From the NCBI GenBank assembly GCA_949285915.1, contig CASDZW010000003.1, positions 1 through 64,000 of the forward strand: a DNA stretch of 64,000 nucleotides, in the 5' to 3' direction. Both the position numbers and the translations under genes were made by a program. Positions within the stretch are counted from its first letter, which is position 1. Every line of letters begins with the position of its first letter. Below, piece after piece: positions 16,320 through 25,029 of this stretch. The notes under the pieces are model-generated. The model saw only the letters and a list, made by a program, of their open reading frames with translations. It did not search any database and was not told the origin of the DNA. This DNA is from an uncultured Collinsella sp. (GTDB lineage Bacteria > Actinomycetota > Coriobacteriia > Coriobacteriales > Coriobacteriaceae).

Positions 16320-16868
16320 ATGAGTGAGATGAAGGTTTCGGCACGTGAGCACAAGCGCGGTATGCCGTTTATGCCAAAGGTCGATGCGGTCTGGATGCAC
16401 CCGACGTTTAGATGCGCCTACCGCTGGCTCGAGGAACTCGAGCGCGACCGCGTCTTCTGCCGTCACGACCTCCGCCACCTCATGGATACCGCGCGCATCA
16501 TGTGGATCGTGAATCTCGAAGAGGGGATGGGCATTGACCGCGAGGTCATCTACGCGGCCGCCCTTCTGCACGATGTGGGAAAACCCGTTCAGTACACGCT
16601 CGGCGCCCCGCACGAGGAGGTCGGTGCGCGCCTTGCCGATACGATTCTGGCGAGCCTTACGGGGGACGAGGCGTTCTCGCCCTCCGAGCGGCGCGCGATT
16701 GTGGGGGCTATCCGCGGGCACCGTCGCCTGCGCGAGGGTGCAGAGCCTCTCGAGCGGCTGCTCTATCGCGCCGACAAGGCGTCGCGCCCGTGCTTTGCCT
16801 GCCCGGCCGAGGTGCGGGAGGCCTGTTCGTGGCCGGATGAGAAGAAGAATCTCGCGATTCAGGTGTGA
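16320..16868 (+). CDS. HD-domain metal-dependent phosphohydrolase, 182 aa
   Basis: Carries the HD pattern: a histidine in FCRHDLRHLMDTAR, the paired LLHDVGK, and a later histidine/aspartate region (GHRRL ... YRADKASR). HD enzymes hydrolyse phosphoesters of nucleotides or related compounds. In several Firmicutes a similar HD gene sits among folate genes, and folB follows here, so a role in pterin/folate metabolism is a reasonable guess, though its position behind nrdG would also suit a dNTP-related role. A cysteine pair near the C-terminus (CFACPAEVREAC) could bind metal. The start at 16320 follows GAAGGGGG. Confidence 0.82.
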   Translation: MSEMKVSAREHKRGMPFMPKVDAVWMHPTFRCAYRWLEELERDRVFCRHDLRHLMDTARIMWIVNLEEGMGIDREVIYAAALLHDVGKPVQYTLGAPHEEVGARLADTILASLTGDEAFSPSERRAIVGAIRGHRRLREGAEPLERLLYRADKASRPCFACPAEVREACSWPDEKKNLAIQV

Positions 16869-17084
16869 TATCTATTCATGATTTGCCCAAAAGGGTGCCT
16901 GCGAATCAGGAACGCTTGGATTCCGCTGCCTTCCGACGGGTTGGTTCGCGGTGCCAATCCCATGGTTTGTACCGAACGAGCGTGTATCGCAACCTGCAAC
17001 GTCGGCCTGAATGGGTATAGAAAGACTCGGACAAAAGCTAAAGGGACTACAGCGTTGCTTTCTGTGGTCCGGAAAAGAGGCATT

Positions 17085-17573
17085 ATGGCGGACAAACATC
17101 TTCCGGAGGACACATCGGAGGGCGAGGAGAAGACGCTTGCGCAACGGGCAAAGGCAGGTCTACCTGCCACACGCCGCGAACTCGCCAAGGTCGATCCCGC
17201 AGCGCTCGAGCATGCGGACCGGATCATCATCAGTGGGCTCGAGGTCTTCGCTAACCACGGCGTCTACCCGGCGGAAAACGAGCTCGGCCAGAAGTTCGTG
17301 GTCTCGGCGACGCTCTTTACCAGCCTGCGCGCAGCGGGGGAGGCAGACGACCTCACCCTCTCAGTCAACTATGGCGAGGTTTGCCATACCATCGACGCCT
17401 TTTTGCGCGCACACACTTTCAAGCTCATCGAGGCGGCGGCAGAGGCGTGTGCCCAGCGCTTGCTCGCGGACTATCCGACGCTCCTTGCCGTGCGCCTGAA
17501 GATCGAAAAGCCATGGGCGCCCATCGGTCTTCCGCTCCAGAGCGTGGCAGTGGAGATCGAGCGCACGCGGTAA
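17085..17573 (+). CDS. folB: Dihydroneopterin aldolase, 162 aa
   Basis: Converts dihydroneopterin to hydroxymethyl-dihydropterin in folate synthesis. The core starts at about residue 45 (DRIIISGLEVFANHGVYPAENELGQ), containing the substrate-anchoring region and glutamate, and ends with the catalytic lysine in LKIEKPWAPIG. AAAGAGG lies in front of the ATG at 17085; the frame upstream of it is not conserved. The N-terminal 45 residues, Lys/Glu-rich, are an addition to the usual 120-residue enzyme. No folK or folP is next to it in this window. Confidence 0.9.
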   Translation: MADKHLPEDTSEGEEKTLAQRAKAGLPATRRELAKVDPAALEHADRIIISGLEVFANHGVYPAENELGQKFVVSATLFTSLRAAGEADDLTLSVNYGEVCHTIDAFLRAHTFKLIEAAAEACAQRLLADYPTLLAVRLKIEKPWAPIGLPLQSVAVEIERTR

Positions 17574-17621
17574 GTGGATGCGGGGCGTCGGCTTTAGCGG
17601 ATAGGGCCGTGCCAGTGCTTT

Positions 17622-18272
17622 CTAACCCAAAAGATTTGAGGCGACCGTTGCGGCGGGGCGCTTGAGTATGCGTGCGATTTCGCGGTTGCGCGGGCAGAAC
17701 CGATCGAGCAGCGCGTGGAAGCGGGCGTTGTGGCTCGGCTCCAGTAGATGCGTGAGCTCGTGGACAACCACGTAATCGAGGCACTCAGGCGGGTAGGCGG
17801 CAAGGGCGCTGTTGATGCGGATGGTCCGGCGCGCCGGCGTGCACGAGCCCCAGCGGCTTGTCATGCGCCGGATCTGCCAGCCGGCGGCATGGGCGCCCAC
17901 GCGCGCCTCACCGCGCGCGATGGCGCCGGGAAGCGCCCGGGCGACCTCGCGGCGGTACAGGGCCTCAATCTCCTTGGCACCGCCCGGGGCGGGCTTAAGG
18001 CGCCCCCAGAGGGGGACGAGCCCATCTGCGGTTGCGTTTGCGCGCTCCCGCGCGTCGGCGCGCCCGCGCATGCGCTCGATGTGCGCGGCGATCCACCCGG
18101 CGCGTCGGTCAAGAAAGTCCTGCGCTACGGCGTAAGGGGCGCGCATCGGGATGCTCAGGCTCACGGTGCCGTCGCGGTGGACGCGCAGGTTGAGGTTTTT
18201 CACGCGCTTGCGCACCACGGTGACCGGGACGGTGCCCGCGGGGGTGCGCACTTCAAGGGTTGTTGTTGCCAC
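17622..18272 (-). CDS. YgjP/DUF45-family zinc metallopeptidase, 216 aa
   Basis: The zinc motif HELTHLLEPSHNARFH (about residues 180-195) and the preceding TSRWGSC are hallmarks of the YgjP (WLM-like, DUF45) family. The N-terminal half (VTVVRKRVKNLNLRVHRDGTVSLSIP) is the typical strand-rich lead-in. The GTG at 18272 is chosen because GGAGG stands immediately upstream; upstream in-frame codons lie in the intergenic region shared with the divergent FKBP gene. The cellular substrate of this family is poorly known. Confidence 0.88.
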   Translation of the reverse strand: MATTTLEVRTPAGTVPVTVVRKRVKNLNLRVHRDGTVSLSIPMRAPYAVAQDFLDRRAGWIAAHIERMRGRADARERANATADGLVPLWGRLKPAPGGAKEIEALYRREVARALPGAIARGEARVGAHAAGWQIRRMTSRWGSCTPARRTIRINSALAAYPPECLDYVVVHELTHLLEPSHNARFHALLDRFCPRNREIARILKRPAATVASNLLG

Positions 18273-18451
18273 GGCCACCTCCTCACACAGACGCGCCGCC
18301 CTGTCCGGCTTTGTCAGGCCACCAATTGTAAGGGATTGCGCGCCCATCTCCTGATAATCCCTTTACTCAGGTAAAATGAACGCTGTTGTTGCAAACGAGC
18401 CGGCTGTGCGCGCCACCCGGATTCGCGCCATCCGGTAGAAAAGGAGTTCCC

Positions 18452-18880
18452 ATGTCCAACCAGGGTAAGAAGGTCCGCGCGCACTACCGCGGCACGCTCG
18501 ACGACGGCACGCAGTTCGACAGCTCCTACGATCGCGGCGAGCCCATCGAGTTCACCTGCGGCGCGCACCAGATGATCGCCGGTTTCGACGCTGCCGTGCT
18601 CGACATGGTGGTCGGCGAGAAGAAGACCGTTCACATCCCGGCGGCGGAGGCCTACGGCGAGCGCCGTGACGACCTCGTGCTCGATTTCCCGGCGGCCCAG
18701 GTGCCCAATATCGAGCAGATTAACGTCGGCGACCGCCTGTTCCTCTCCGGCCCCGGCGGCCAGCCCGTGCCTGTTACGGTCATTGAGGTCAGCTCCGAGG
18801 GCGTTAAGCTCGATGCTAACCACGAGCTTGCCGGCAAGGACCTCAACTTCGACATCGAGCTCGTCGAGGTTGTCGAGTAG
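18452..18880 (+). CDS. FKBP-type (SlyD-like) peptidyl-prolyl isomerase, 142 aa
   Basis: A cytosolic proline isomerase and folding chaperone. The FKBP half-motifs VRAHYRGTLDDGTQFDSSYDRGEP and IAGFDAAVLDMVVGEKKTVHIP surround an insert-in-flap region (AYGERRDDLVLDFPAAQVPN...), which gives SlyD proteins chaperone activity. The metal-binding His-rich tail of E. coli SlyD is absent. AAGGAG precedes the ATG at 18452, and an AT-rich TAAAAT at 18372-18377 may be its -10 element. It is divergent from the YgjP-type peptidase gene. Confidence 0.93.
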   Translation: MSNQGKKVRAHYRGTLDDGTQFDSSYDRGEPIEFTCGAHQMIAGFDAAVLDMVVGEKKTVHIPAAEAYGERRDDLVLDFPAAQVPNIEQINVGDRLFLSGPGGQPVPVTVIEVSSEGVKLDANHELAGKDLNFDIELVEVVE

Positions 18881-18909
18881 CGCATTTGCGTTGCATGTCA
18901 CATATGCAT

Positions 18910-18948
18910 CGACGGCCGCTTCCGCATCGCGGGGCGGTCGTTTCTTGT
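18910..18948 (+). terminator. Probable terminator after the FKBP gene
   Basis: CGACGGCCGC and GCGGGGCGGTCG can form an imperfect GC-rich stem around CTTCCGCATC, followed by TTTCTTGTTT. Pairing is interrupted by mismatches, so this is a moderate call. Confidence 0.4.
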
Positions 18949-18957
18949 TTGGATGCT

Positions 18958-19102
18958 CATTTGGGGACGGGGTCGGAATAAGCAGGGCAACTGCCCTACC
19001 TGCTCATTTCGAACCGTCCCCAAATGTGCACGTCGGGTGATGTGCAGAGGCGGGGTCGTTTTATGCAATCACGTCTGCATACTTTGAACCCGTCCCCAAA
19101 TG
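18958..19102. repeat. Three copies of a CATTTGGGGACGG element, one inverted relative to the others
   Basis: CATTTGGGGACGGG (18958-18971) is repeated in opposite orientation at 19011-19026 (GAACCGTCCCCAAATG) and 19086-19102 (GAACCCGTCCCCAAATG). The first and second can fold into a long hairpin. They fill the gap between the convergent FKBP and acylphosphatase genes. The pattern is reminiscent of REP-like palindromes associated with RAYT transposases, but no transposase gene is present here. Confidence 0.7.
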
Positions 19103-19116
19103 AGCGCAAATGAGCG

Positions 19117-19545
19117 CTAATTCGCCATGCGGAAGGCCTTCTCGTCTGCCTTAGGCGGCTGTTCGACGAGCTCTTCCAACCAGATGCGGCAGCGCAGGCG
19201 CCGGTAGTTGTTGTGCAGGGTGTCGAGATGCCGGATGATGCCGGCAGGCGGCCCTTGGATCTCCATGTCGACCGAGCCGTCGGGCAGGTTCTCGACCCAA
19301 CCGGTAAGGCCGAGGTCGTTTGCGATGCCGGCGTTGTTCCACCGAAAGCCCACGCCTTGCACGCGCCCGGTGAAGCGCAGGTAGAAGCGGCGACAGGGCG
19401 GCTCGGCCACCTCGAGCTCACCTTGCAGGCGCTCGATAAGGTCTTGCTCGAGGGGGCTGCGCGCATCAGCGGGGTTGTCCCCGTTATCGGCAGCCGCCGC
19501 GGGGTTCACGAACGGGTTCTCGCGAAGGCGGTCCCAGATTCCCAT
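19117..19545 (-). CDS. Acylphosphatase-domain protein, 142 aa
   Basis: The domain from about residue 48 onward has the acylphosphatase signature GRVQGVGFRWNNAGIANDLGLTGWVENLPDGSVDMEIQG, including the phosphate-binding arginine and catalytic asparagine. The enzyme hydrolyses acyl phosphates such as carbamoyl phosphate. The ATG at 19545 has GGAGG in front; the frame is open a little further. The first 45 residues (acidic, Asn/Pro-rich) and the C-terminal 20 are outside the usual 90-residue domain, so extra contacts are possible. Confidence 0.88.
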   Translation of the reverse strand: MGIWDRLRENPFVNPAAAADNGDNPADARSPLEQDLIERLQGELEVAEPPCRRFYLRFTGRVQGVGFRWNNAGIANDLGLTGWVENLPDGSVDMEIQGPPAGIIRHLDTLHNNYRRLRCRIWLEELVEQPPKADEKAFRMAN

Positions 19546-19569
19546 AATGCCTCCAATCGGTAGCACTCT

Positions 19570-20661
19570 TTAGCGGACGTCTGCGGGAAAGACGATGCCC
19601 GCCTGGCGGCGCGCCTCGTCCATAAGGGCGATCGAGGCGAGAGTCACCTCGCGGAAGTACCCAACGGTCCCAAACGGTCCGGCTGCCGCCTCGAGCGGGT
19701 CCGCACCCGCCCGCACCGCCTCCACCGCCGCCGCAAAGTCGGCGAGCTCGTACGCCATGGTATTTGCACAGCCGGGGAGTTCAAGCTCGCGGCTGTGCGC
19801 GCCCTCGGCGGGACGCACCTCCTTGGCGGCGCCGCGCAGCGCCCGGCCGCGGTAGTCAATGCGCGTCTGCACGGGGACGGATACACCCGCAAAGCTCAGC
19901 GTCGCCTCTTCGCCCTCGACCTGGCAGGGGAGGTTGTCGTTGGTGATCTTGGCGTAGCTCAGCGTGGCGGACATGTGCGGGTAGCGGGCGACGATGGTGC
20001 CCGCTCCGTCGAGCGCGCCTGCGGTGAGCCCGCGCGTGTCCTCGTCGAGCAGAACGGGCGTGCAGGTTATGGCGTCCGGCTTGCCAAAGAGGGCGATGAG
20101 CGCCTCGACGCAGTACACGCCGATGTCCATAAGCGCGCCCGACGCCATCCGACAGTCAAAGATGTTGGTCTGCCGTCCAGCAAGAATCTCGTCATAGCGC
20201 GAGGAGTACTTGCCAAAGCGCAGGTCCGCGCGGCGGATGCGGCCGAGCTCGCCGAGCGCGCCCTGCACCGCCCAAAAGGCGGGGTCGTGTACCGGGCGCA
20301 TGGCCTCAAGTGCGACAACGCCCGCATCGCGCGCCGCGTCGAGCACCGCTTTTGCCTCGTGCTCGTTCGCACCGAGGGGTTTCTCCACCATCACGTGCTT
20401 GCCGCCCGCGATGCAGGCGAGCGCCTGCTCGGCGTGGAGGGCGTTGGGGCTGCCGATGTAGACGGCATCCACCGCGTCGCTCGCCGCAAGCTCGCCTAGG
20501 TCGCTGAAGGGGAGCGTGCCGCCGCGCTCGGCGGTGAAGCTCGCCGCTCGCTCGGCGTTGCGTGAGAGCGTGCCCACAAAGACGGCGTTTGCGCTGTCGT
20601 TCACGACCTCGATGAAGTCGCTCGTGATCATGCTGGTGCCGATGGTGGCGATGCGAAGCAT
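19570..20661 (-). CDS. Gfo/Idh/MocA-family NAD(P)-dependent oxidoreductase, 363 aa
   Basis: An N-terminal Rossmann domain starts MLRIATIGTSMITSDF. The EKPLGANEHEAK motif carries the catalytic lysine, VYIGSPNALHAEQAL binds the cofactor, and the C-terminal half (about 130-330) is the substrate-binding sheet with FDCRMASGALMDIGVY. Family members oxidise or reduce sugars and related alcohols, and the exact substrate is not clear. It is transcribed ahead of the acylphosphatase gene on the same strand, with only 24 bases between them, so the two may share a transcript. Confidence 0.9.
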   Translation of the reverse strand: MLRIATIGTSMITSDFIEVVNDSANAVFVGTLSRNAERAASFTAERGGTLPFSDLGELAASDAVDAVYIGSPNALHAEQALACIAGGKHVMVEKPLGANEHEAKAVLDAARDAGVVALEAMRPVHDPAFWAVQGALGELGRIRRADLRFGKYSSRYDEILAGRQTNIFDCRMASGALMDIGVYCVEALIALFGKPDAITCTPVLLDEDTRGLTAGALDGAGTIVARYPHMSATLSYAKITNDNLPCQVEGEEATLSFAGVSVPVQTRIDYRGRALRGAAKEVRPAEGAHSRELELPGCANTMAYELADFAAAVEAVRAGADPLEAAAGPFGTVGYFREVTLASIALMDEARRQAGIVFPADVR

Positions 20662-20704
20662 GGATGAACCCCCGTTCGGTCTCGATCCCGCCGGCCCCTG
20701 CCTG

Positions 20705-21193
20705 TCAGTCCGCGTCGTCTGCGGTAAAGCCGGTGTCTTCGCTCAGTCTACCCGAATCCGCGGCGGTCGTTGCGAGCTCGTCGCATCGCTCGTTCTCCGG
20801 GTGGCCGGCATGGCCCTTCACCCACGTGAACGTGACCGTGTGCGGCTCCTTGGCGGCGATGAGGCGCTGCCAGAGGTCGATGTTTTTGACGGGCTTTTTG
20901 TTTGCGGTCTTCCATCCGCGGCGGATCCAGCCCTCGATCCAGTGCTGGTTGAAGGCGTTGACCACATACTGCGAGTCGGAATGGACCTCGACCTCGCAGG
21001 GACGGTTCAGCGTCTCGAGCGCCACGATGACCGCCATGAGCTCCATGCGGTTGTTGGTGGTGAGGCGGTAGCCGCCCGAGAGCTCGCGCGTGAAGGTCTC
21101 TCCCGCGCGGTTGGTGTAGGAGAGTATCGCGCCAAACCCGCCGTTGCCGGGGTTGCCGCGCGCCGAGCCGTCGGTGTAGATCGTGACCTTCAC
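20705..21193 (-). CDS. rnhA: Ribonuclease HI, 162 aa
   Basis: Cuts RNA in RNA/DNA hybrids. All four active-site acids are visible: [33 protein letters not shown] and ENERCDELA. The handle region [20 protein letters not shown] is also conserved. The GTG at 21193 ([10 protein letters not shown]) follows AAAGGCGG; the longer frame adds a residue run without conservation. The short tail after the last motif is acidic. Its minus-strand neighbour downstream is the Gfo/Idh oxidoreductase gene. Confidence 0.96.
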   Translation of the reverse strand: MKVTIYTDGSARGNPGNGGFGAILSYTNRAGETFTRELSGGYRLTTNNRMELMAVIVALETLNRPCEVEVHSDSQYVVNAFNQHWIEGWIRRGWKTANKKPVKNIDLWQRLIAAKEPHTVTFTWVKGHAGHPENERCDELATTAADSGRLSEDTGFTADDAD

Positions 21194-21362
21194 GAAGCCG
21201 CCTTTCTGTACGCGCCCCGCCCGTGCGGGGTCGCGCTCTGCATTATCCCCCAGAACCGCCCGGCGAGACAAACGCCGTGCCTTTGCACGGGGCTTACGGT
21301 GCGCTTGCGGGCCCCTGTTGGGCGCGCGCTAGCCTAGATGCATGCGACGAAAGGGGAGGGAC

Positions 21363-21488
21363 ATGTCGATCATCGCTGCCGGCGTGCTCATGGCGGGAGG
21401 TATCGCGGCGCTTCTGGCGTCCGACTGGGCGCACGCGCTCGAGGATGCCGCGGACGAGGTCTCCGCAGAGGAGGACCTCCAGCTGTAG
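21363..21488 (+). CDS. Small membrane protein of 41 aa
   Basis: ATG at 21363 follows an ideal GAAAGGGGAGGG and opens a 42-codon frame ending TAG at 21488. The product has one hydrophobic N-terminal helix (MSIIAAGVLMAGGIAALLA) followed by an acidic tail (LEDAADEVSAEEDLQL). Codon use is GC-biased like the neighbours. No family is recognised. Evidence is the ribosome binding site, codon use and the clean helix/tail design only. It precedes the aldo/keto reductase gene by 98 bases. Confidence 0.6.
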   Translation: MSIIAAGVLMAGGIAALLASDWAHALEDAADEVSAEEDLQL

Positions 21489-21586
21489 GGCTGCGCGGCC
21501 CTGTACCCCTGCGGCCATGCGCGCCTTGTGCCCGTGTTGCACCGCGCGGTACACTTGCGGGCGACGTCCGTCGTCCGAGGAGGGCT

Positions 21587-22777
21587 ATGCAGTACCGCAC
21601 CGACCCCAAGACCAACAACCGCATCTCCGCCCTCGGCCTGGGATGCATGCGCTTTCCCGCCACCGTGCCGGGGCGGCCCGATGCCCGCGCTGCCGAGGCC
21701 ATTATCGCGCGCGCGGTCGAGCGCGGGATTAACTACCTCGATACGGCCTACCTCTACCCGGGAAACGAGGCGTGCGTGGGCGCCGCGCTCGAGCGCCTGG
21801 GTCTGCGCGATAAGGTGTTTCTCGCAACGAAGCTCCCGCACGGGTCGTGCAAGCGCCCGGAGGATTTCGACCGCTTCCTCTCTGAGCAGCTGCGCCGCCT
21901 GCGCACGGACCGCGTCGACTACTACCTCATCCATAACGTGACGAGCCCTGCCCAGTGGGAGCGCCTGTGCGCACTCGGCATCGAGGCGTGGATCGCGCGC
22001 CAAAAGGAGGCGGGGCGCATCGGCGCCATCGGCTTCTCCTATCACGGCAGCGCCGGTGACTTCACGACGCTGCTCGACGCTTTTGCGTGGGATTTCTGCC
22101 AGATCCAGTACAACTACGCCGGCGAGAACTACCAGGCAGGCACGGCCGGCCTCAAGGCGGCTGCGGCGCGCGGGCTCGCGGTGTTTGTGATGGAGCCGCT
22201 TCTGGGCGGCAGGCTCGCGGGCAAGCTGCCGCCCGATGCCAAGCGCATCCTCGAGGGGGCGAGAACCGACGTGCTCGACACACCCGCCGCCTGGGGGCTC
22301 GTCTGGGTGTGGGCCCACCCCGAGGTGACGATGCTGCTCTCGGGCATGGCGTCGCCCGAGCAGGTGGATGAGAACGCCCGTACCGCCTCCCGTGCGCTCG
22401 CGGGCGGGCTTACCGAGGAGGAGCATGCGGTTATCGACAGGGTTCGCGCTGTCTTTGAGCGGGCCAACCGCGTGCCCTGCACGGGCTGCAACTACTGCAT
22501 GCCCTGCCCGCAGGGAATCAACATCCCGGGCTGCTTTTCGGCGTATAACGCCTCGTTTGCGCACAGCTGGTTCACGGGCGTGGCGCAGTACTTCACGGCG
22601 TCCGCCATCAGAAGCGGGCACCCCAAGCTCGCGACCAACTGTATCCGCTGCGGTGCGTGCGCTCGGCATTGCCCGCAGCACATAGAGATTCCCGACCGCT
22701 TGGATGACGTGCGCCGCCGTCTCACGCCGGGACCGGTGGGTGCGGCGCTGCGCCTGCTTGCGCGGCGCGATCGCTAG
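21587..22777 (+). CDS. Aldo/keto reductase with a ferredoxin-like 4Fe-4S domain, 396 aa
   Basis: The first 280 residues form an aldo/keto reductase barrel (ISALGLGCMRFP, YLDTAYLYPGNE, the lysine in FLATKLPHGS, and DYYLIHNV). The C-terminus holds two cysteine clusters, CTGCNYCMPCPQG (about 300-312) and CIRCGACARHCPQ (about 354-366), which bind iron-sulfur clusters. This architecture is common in anaerobes and probably links aldehyde/ketone reduction to ferredoxin-type electrons. The ATG at 21587 follows GAGGAGGG; the open frame upstream overlaps the small membrane protein in another frame. Confidence 0.92.
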   Translation: MQYRTDPKTNNRISALGLGCMRFPATVPGRPDARAAEAIIARAVERGINYLDTAYLYPGNEACVGAALERLGLRDKVFLATKLPHGSCKRPEDFDRFLSEQLRRLRTDRVDYYLIHNVTSPAQWERLCALGIEAWIARQKEAGRIGAIGFSYHGSAGDFTTLLDAFAWDFCQIQYNYAGENYQAGTAGLKAAAARGLAVFVMEPLLGGRLAGKLPPDAKRILEGARTDVLDTPAAWGLVWVWAHPEVTMLLSGMASPEQVDENARTASRALAGGLTEEEHAVIDRVRAVFERANRVPCTGCNYCMPCPQGINIPGCFSAYNASFAHSWFTGVAQYFTASAIRSGHPKLATNCIRCGACARHCPQHIEIPDRLDDVRRRLTPGPVGAALRLLARRDR

Positions 22778-22799
22778 AAACAGAGATTAAGGATCTGCC

Positions 22800-23666
22800 A
22801 TGTTCTATGTAGGATGCCATCTCTCCATCAGCCAGGGCTTTGAGACCATGGGGCGCACGGCGTTATCGATCGGCGCCAATACCTTTGCGTTCTTCACGCG
22901 CAACCCGCGCGGCGGCAGCGTGCGCGAGCTCGATCTGGAGGATATCGCGCGCCTGCGCAACCTTATGGACGAGCACGGCTTTGGCCCGCTCGTGGCGCAT
23001 GCCCCTTACACGTACAACCCGTGCTCCGCTAAGGAGCGGGCACGCGAGTTTGCGCTCGAGGCCATGGGCGAGGACCTCCGCCGCATGGAGGCGCTGCCGG
23101 GGATGTACTACAACTTCCATCCCGGCGCGCACGTGGGCCAGGGCGTGGAGCGTGGCATCGAGCTCATATCCGACGTGCTTTGTCAGGTGATGTTTGAGGG
23201 CATGCGCACGCGCGTGCTTCTTGAGACCATGGCGGGCAAGGGAACTGAGGTGGGGAGCCGCTTTGAGGAGCTCGCCACCATCATCGAGCGCGTGGAGACG
23301 GCCCGCCCCGAGCTCGCGGGAAACCTTGGCGTCTGCCTCGATACATGCCACGTGAGCGATGCGGGTTATGACATCGTGCACGACTTGGACGGCGTGCTTT
23401 CTGAGTTCGATTGCGTGGTGGGGCTCGAGCGCCTCTGCGCGGTGCATCTCAACGACTCCAAGAACCCGGTGGGTGCGCACAAGGACCGGCATGCCTGCCT
23501 TGGCGAGGGCTATCTGGGCAGCGCCGAGCTGGGCGGCGGCTGGGATGTGCTTGCCGCCGTGGTGAACCACCCTGCGCTCGCGCATCTCCCGTTCATTTTG
23601 GAGACGCCCAACGACCTCGATGGCTATGTGCGCGAGATTGCGGAGCTGAGAAGGCTGCGCGCCTAG
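22800..23666 (+). CDS. nfo: Endonuclease IV (AP endonuclease), 288 aa
   Basis: Cleaves DNA 5' to abasic sites in base excision repair. Zinc-ligand motifs of the TIM-barrel enzyme are all present: HLSIS near the start, NFHPGAH, LETMAGKGTEVGSRFEEL, CLDTCHVSDAGYD, AVHLNDSKNPVGAHKDRHACLGEGYLG and the final ILETPNDLDGY. It starts 22 bases after the aldo/keto reductase, so the two are probably cotranscribed. Its TAG stop lies in the palindrome CTAG that also supplies the stop of the opposite gene. Confidence 0.97.
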   Translation: MFYVGCHLSISQGFETMGRTALSIGANTFAFFTRNPRGGSVRELDLEDIARLRNLMDEHGFGPLVAHAPYTYNPCSAKERAREFALEAMGEDLRRMEALPGMYYNFHPGAHVGQGVERGIELISDVLCQVMFEGMRTRVLLETMAGKGTEVGSRFEELATIIERVETARPELAGNLGVCLDTCHVSDAGYDIVHDLDGVLSEFDCVVGLERLCAVHLNDSKNPVGAHKDRHACLGEGYLGSAELGGGWDVLAAVVNHPALAHLPFILETPNDLDGYVREIAELRRLRA

Positions 23667-24913
23667 GCGAGGATGCCCGCCTGCTCCTTTACGGTAAGAA
23701 CGCGCAGGACGCTCTCGTCGATGCGCTCCTTGGTGATGGTGCCGGCGTTGACGGCATCGAGGACGCCCTGGTATGCGGCGTTGAGATCCTCGGGCATGAG
23801 GAGCATGTCGCCGCCTGCCTGGAAGAAGCGCACTGCGGCGTCCGCCGGACCGAAGTTCTGCGTGATGGCGCCCATGGAGAACGAGTCGGTGATGATAACG
23901 CCCGTGAAGCCGAGCTCGCCGCGCAAAACGTCGGTGATCATCACCTGCGAGAGCGATGCGGGCAGTCCGTCGGCGGCGAAGTTGGGGGTCTCGATGTGGC
24001 CGACCATGACGAAGGGACAGCCGGCCTCGATCGCGGAACGGAAGGGGGCGAACTCGCAGGACTCGATCTCCTCGCGGGAGCGCTCGGCGTAGACGGCACC
24101 GGTGTGAGAGTCGCCGGCGGTGTCGCCGTGGCCGGGGAAGTGCTTGACGCAGGGGAGGGTGCCCGTCTCGAGCATGGCCTCAACCTCTGCGGAGACCATC
24201 GAGGCAACGAGCTCAGGGTCAGACCCAAAGGAGCGCACGCCGATGGCGGTGTTGTTGGGGTTGGTGAGGACGTCGGCATCGGGGGCGAAGTCGAGGTTGA
24301 AGCCGATGTCGCGCAGATAGGTGCCGATGGACGTGCCGACCTCCGCCGCCCGGGCGGGGTCACCCGTGGCACCGATCTCTGCCATGTTGGGGAACGTGGG
24401 CACGTCGAAGAGCCCCGACTTGGCGACGCGAGCGACGAGTGTGCCGCCCTCCTCATCGACGCCGAGGAACGGCGGGATGCCGGCACCCGCGGCGCGGCAG
24501 AGCTCGTCGGTGCCGGAGAGCAGGTCGCGGACCTGCTGGGCACCGGTGAGGTTCTGGGCGAAGTAGATGAGGCCGCCCACCGGGATGCGCCCGAGGGCCT
24601 CGGCCGTCATGGAACCGGCGACCGTCGCCACGGAGGCGCCGGTGAGCTTCTCGGGCGTGACGCAGAAGAGTTGGGCGACCTTCTGCTCGAGCGTCATCTT
24701 CTCAAGCGTGCGCTCGGCGAGCGTAGGCTCGGGCTCGGGTTCAGGCTCAGGCTCGGCAGGGGTCTCCTCCGTACCGGGGTGGTCGGAGATCTCGGGCGTT
24801 TCGCCGCGCTCGGGCAGGACGCTCTCCAACATATCGCAGCCTGCAAGGAGGCCGGTGGCGGCGACTCCGCCCATGGCGACAAGGCCGCGGCGCGTAATGG
24901 TCGAACGATGCAT
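23663..24913 (-). CDS. Glycoside hydrolase family 3 beta-N-acetylhexosaminidase-like lipoprotein, 416 aa
   Basis: The signal peptide has a twin-arginine-like start (STITRRGLVAMGG) and a lipobox (LLAGC), so it is an exported lipoprotein. The mature protein has an acidic Pro/Glu linker and then a GH3 barrel with LGVDEEGGTLVARV, the NagZ-type catalytic loop KHFPGHGDTAGDSH and the nucleophile in IITDSFSMGAI. It probably removes N-acetylglucosamine from wall fragments outside the membrane. GGGGAAG precedes the ATG at 24913. Confidence 0.88.
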   Translation of the reverse strand: MHRSTITRRGLVAMGGVAATGLLAGCDMLESVLPERGETPEISDHPGTEETPAEPEPEPEPEPTLAERTLEKMTLEQKVAQLFCVTPEKLTGASVATVAGSMTAEALGRIPVGGLIYFAQNLTGAQQVRDLLSGTDELCRAAGAGIPPFLGVDEEGGTLVARVAKSGLFDVPTFPNMAEIGATGDPARAAEVGTSIGTYLRDIGFNLDFAPDADVLTNPNNTAIGVRSFGSDPELVASMVSAEVEAMLETGTLPCVKHFPGHGDTAGDSHTGAVYAERSREEIESCEFAPFRSAIEAGCPFVMVGHIETPNFAADGLPASLSQVMITDVLRGELGFTGVIITDSFSMGAITQNFGPADAAVRFFQAGGDMLLMPEDLNAAYQGVLDAVNAGTITKERIDESVLRVLTVKEQAGILA

Positions 24914-25029
24914 GGCTTCCCCCTTCCCCGAGCGTTTGCTCCCCAACGCTCTCATAATCCGTCTCGCTGCACAAGAGGTGTCAACGCCTTGTTGCGCCGT
25001 TTTGGCGTCGCCGGCGCTGCGCCGGTGTC

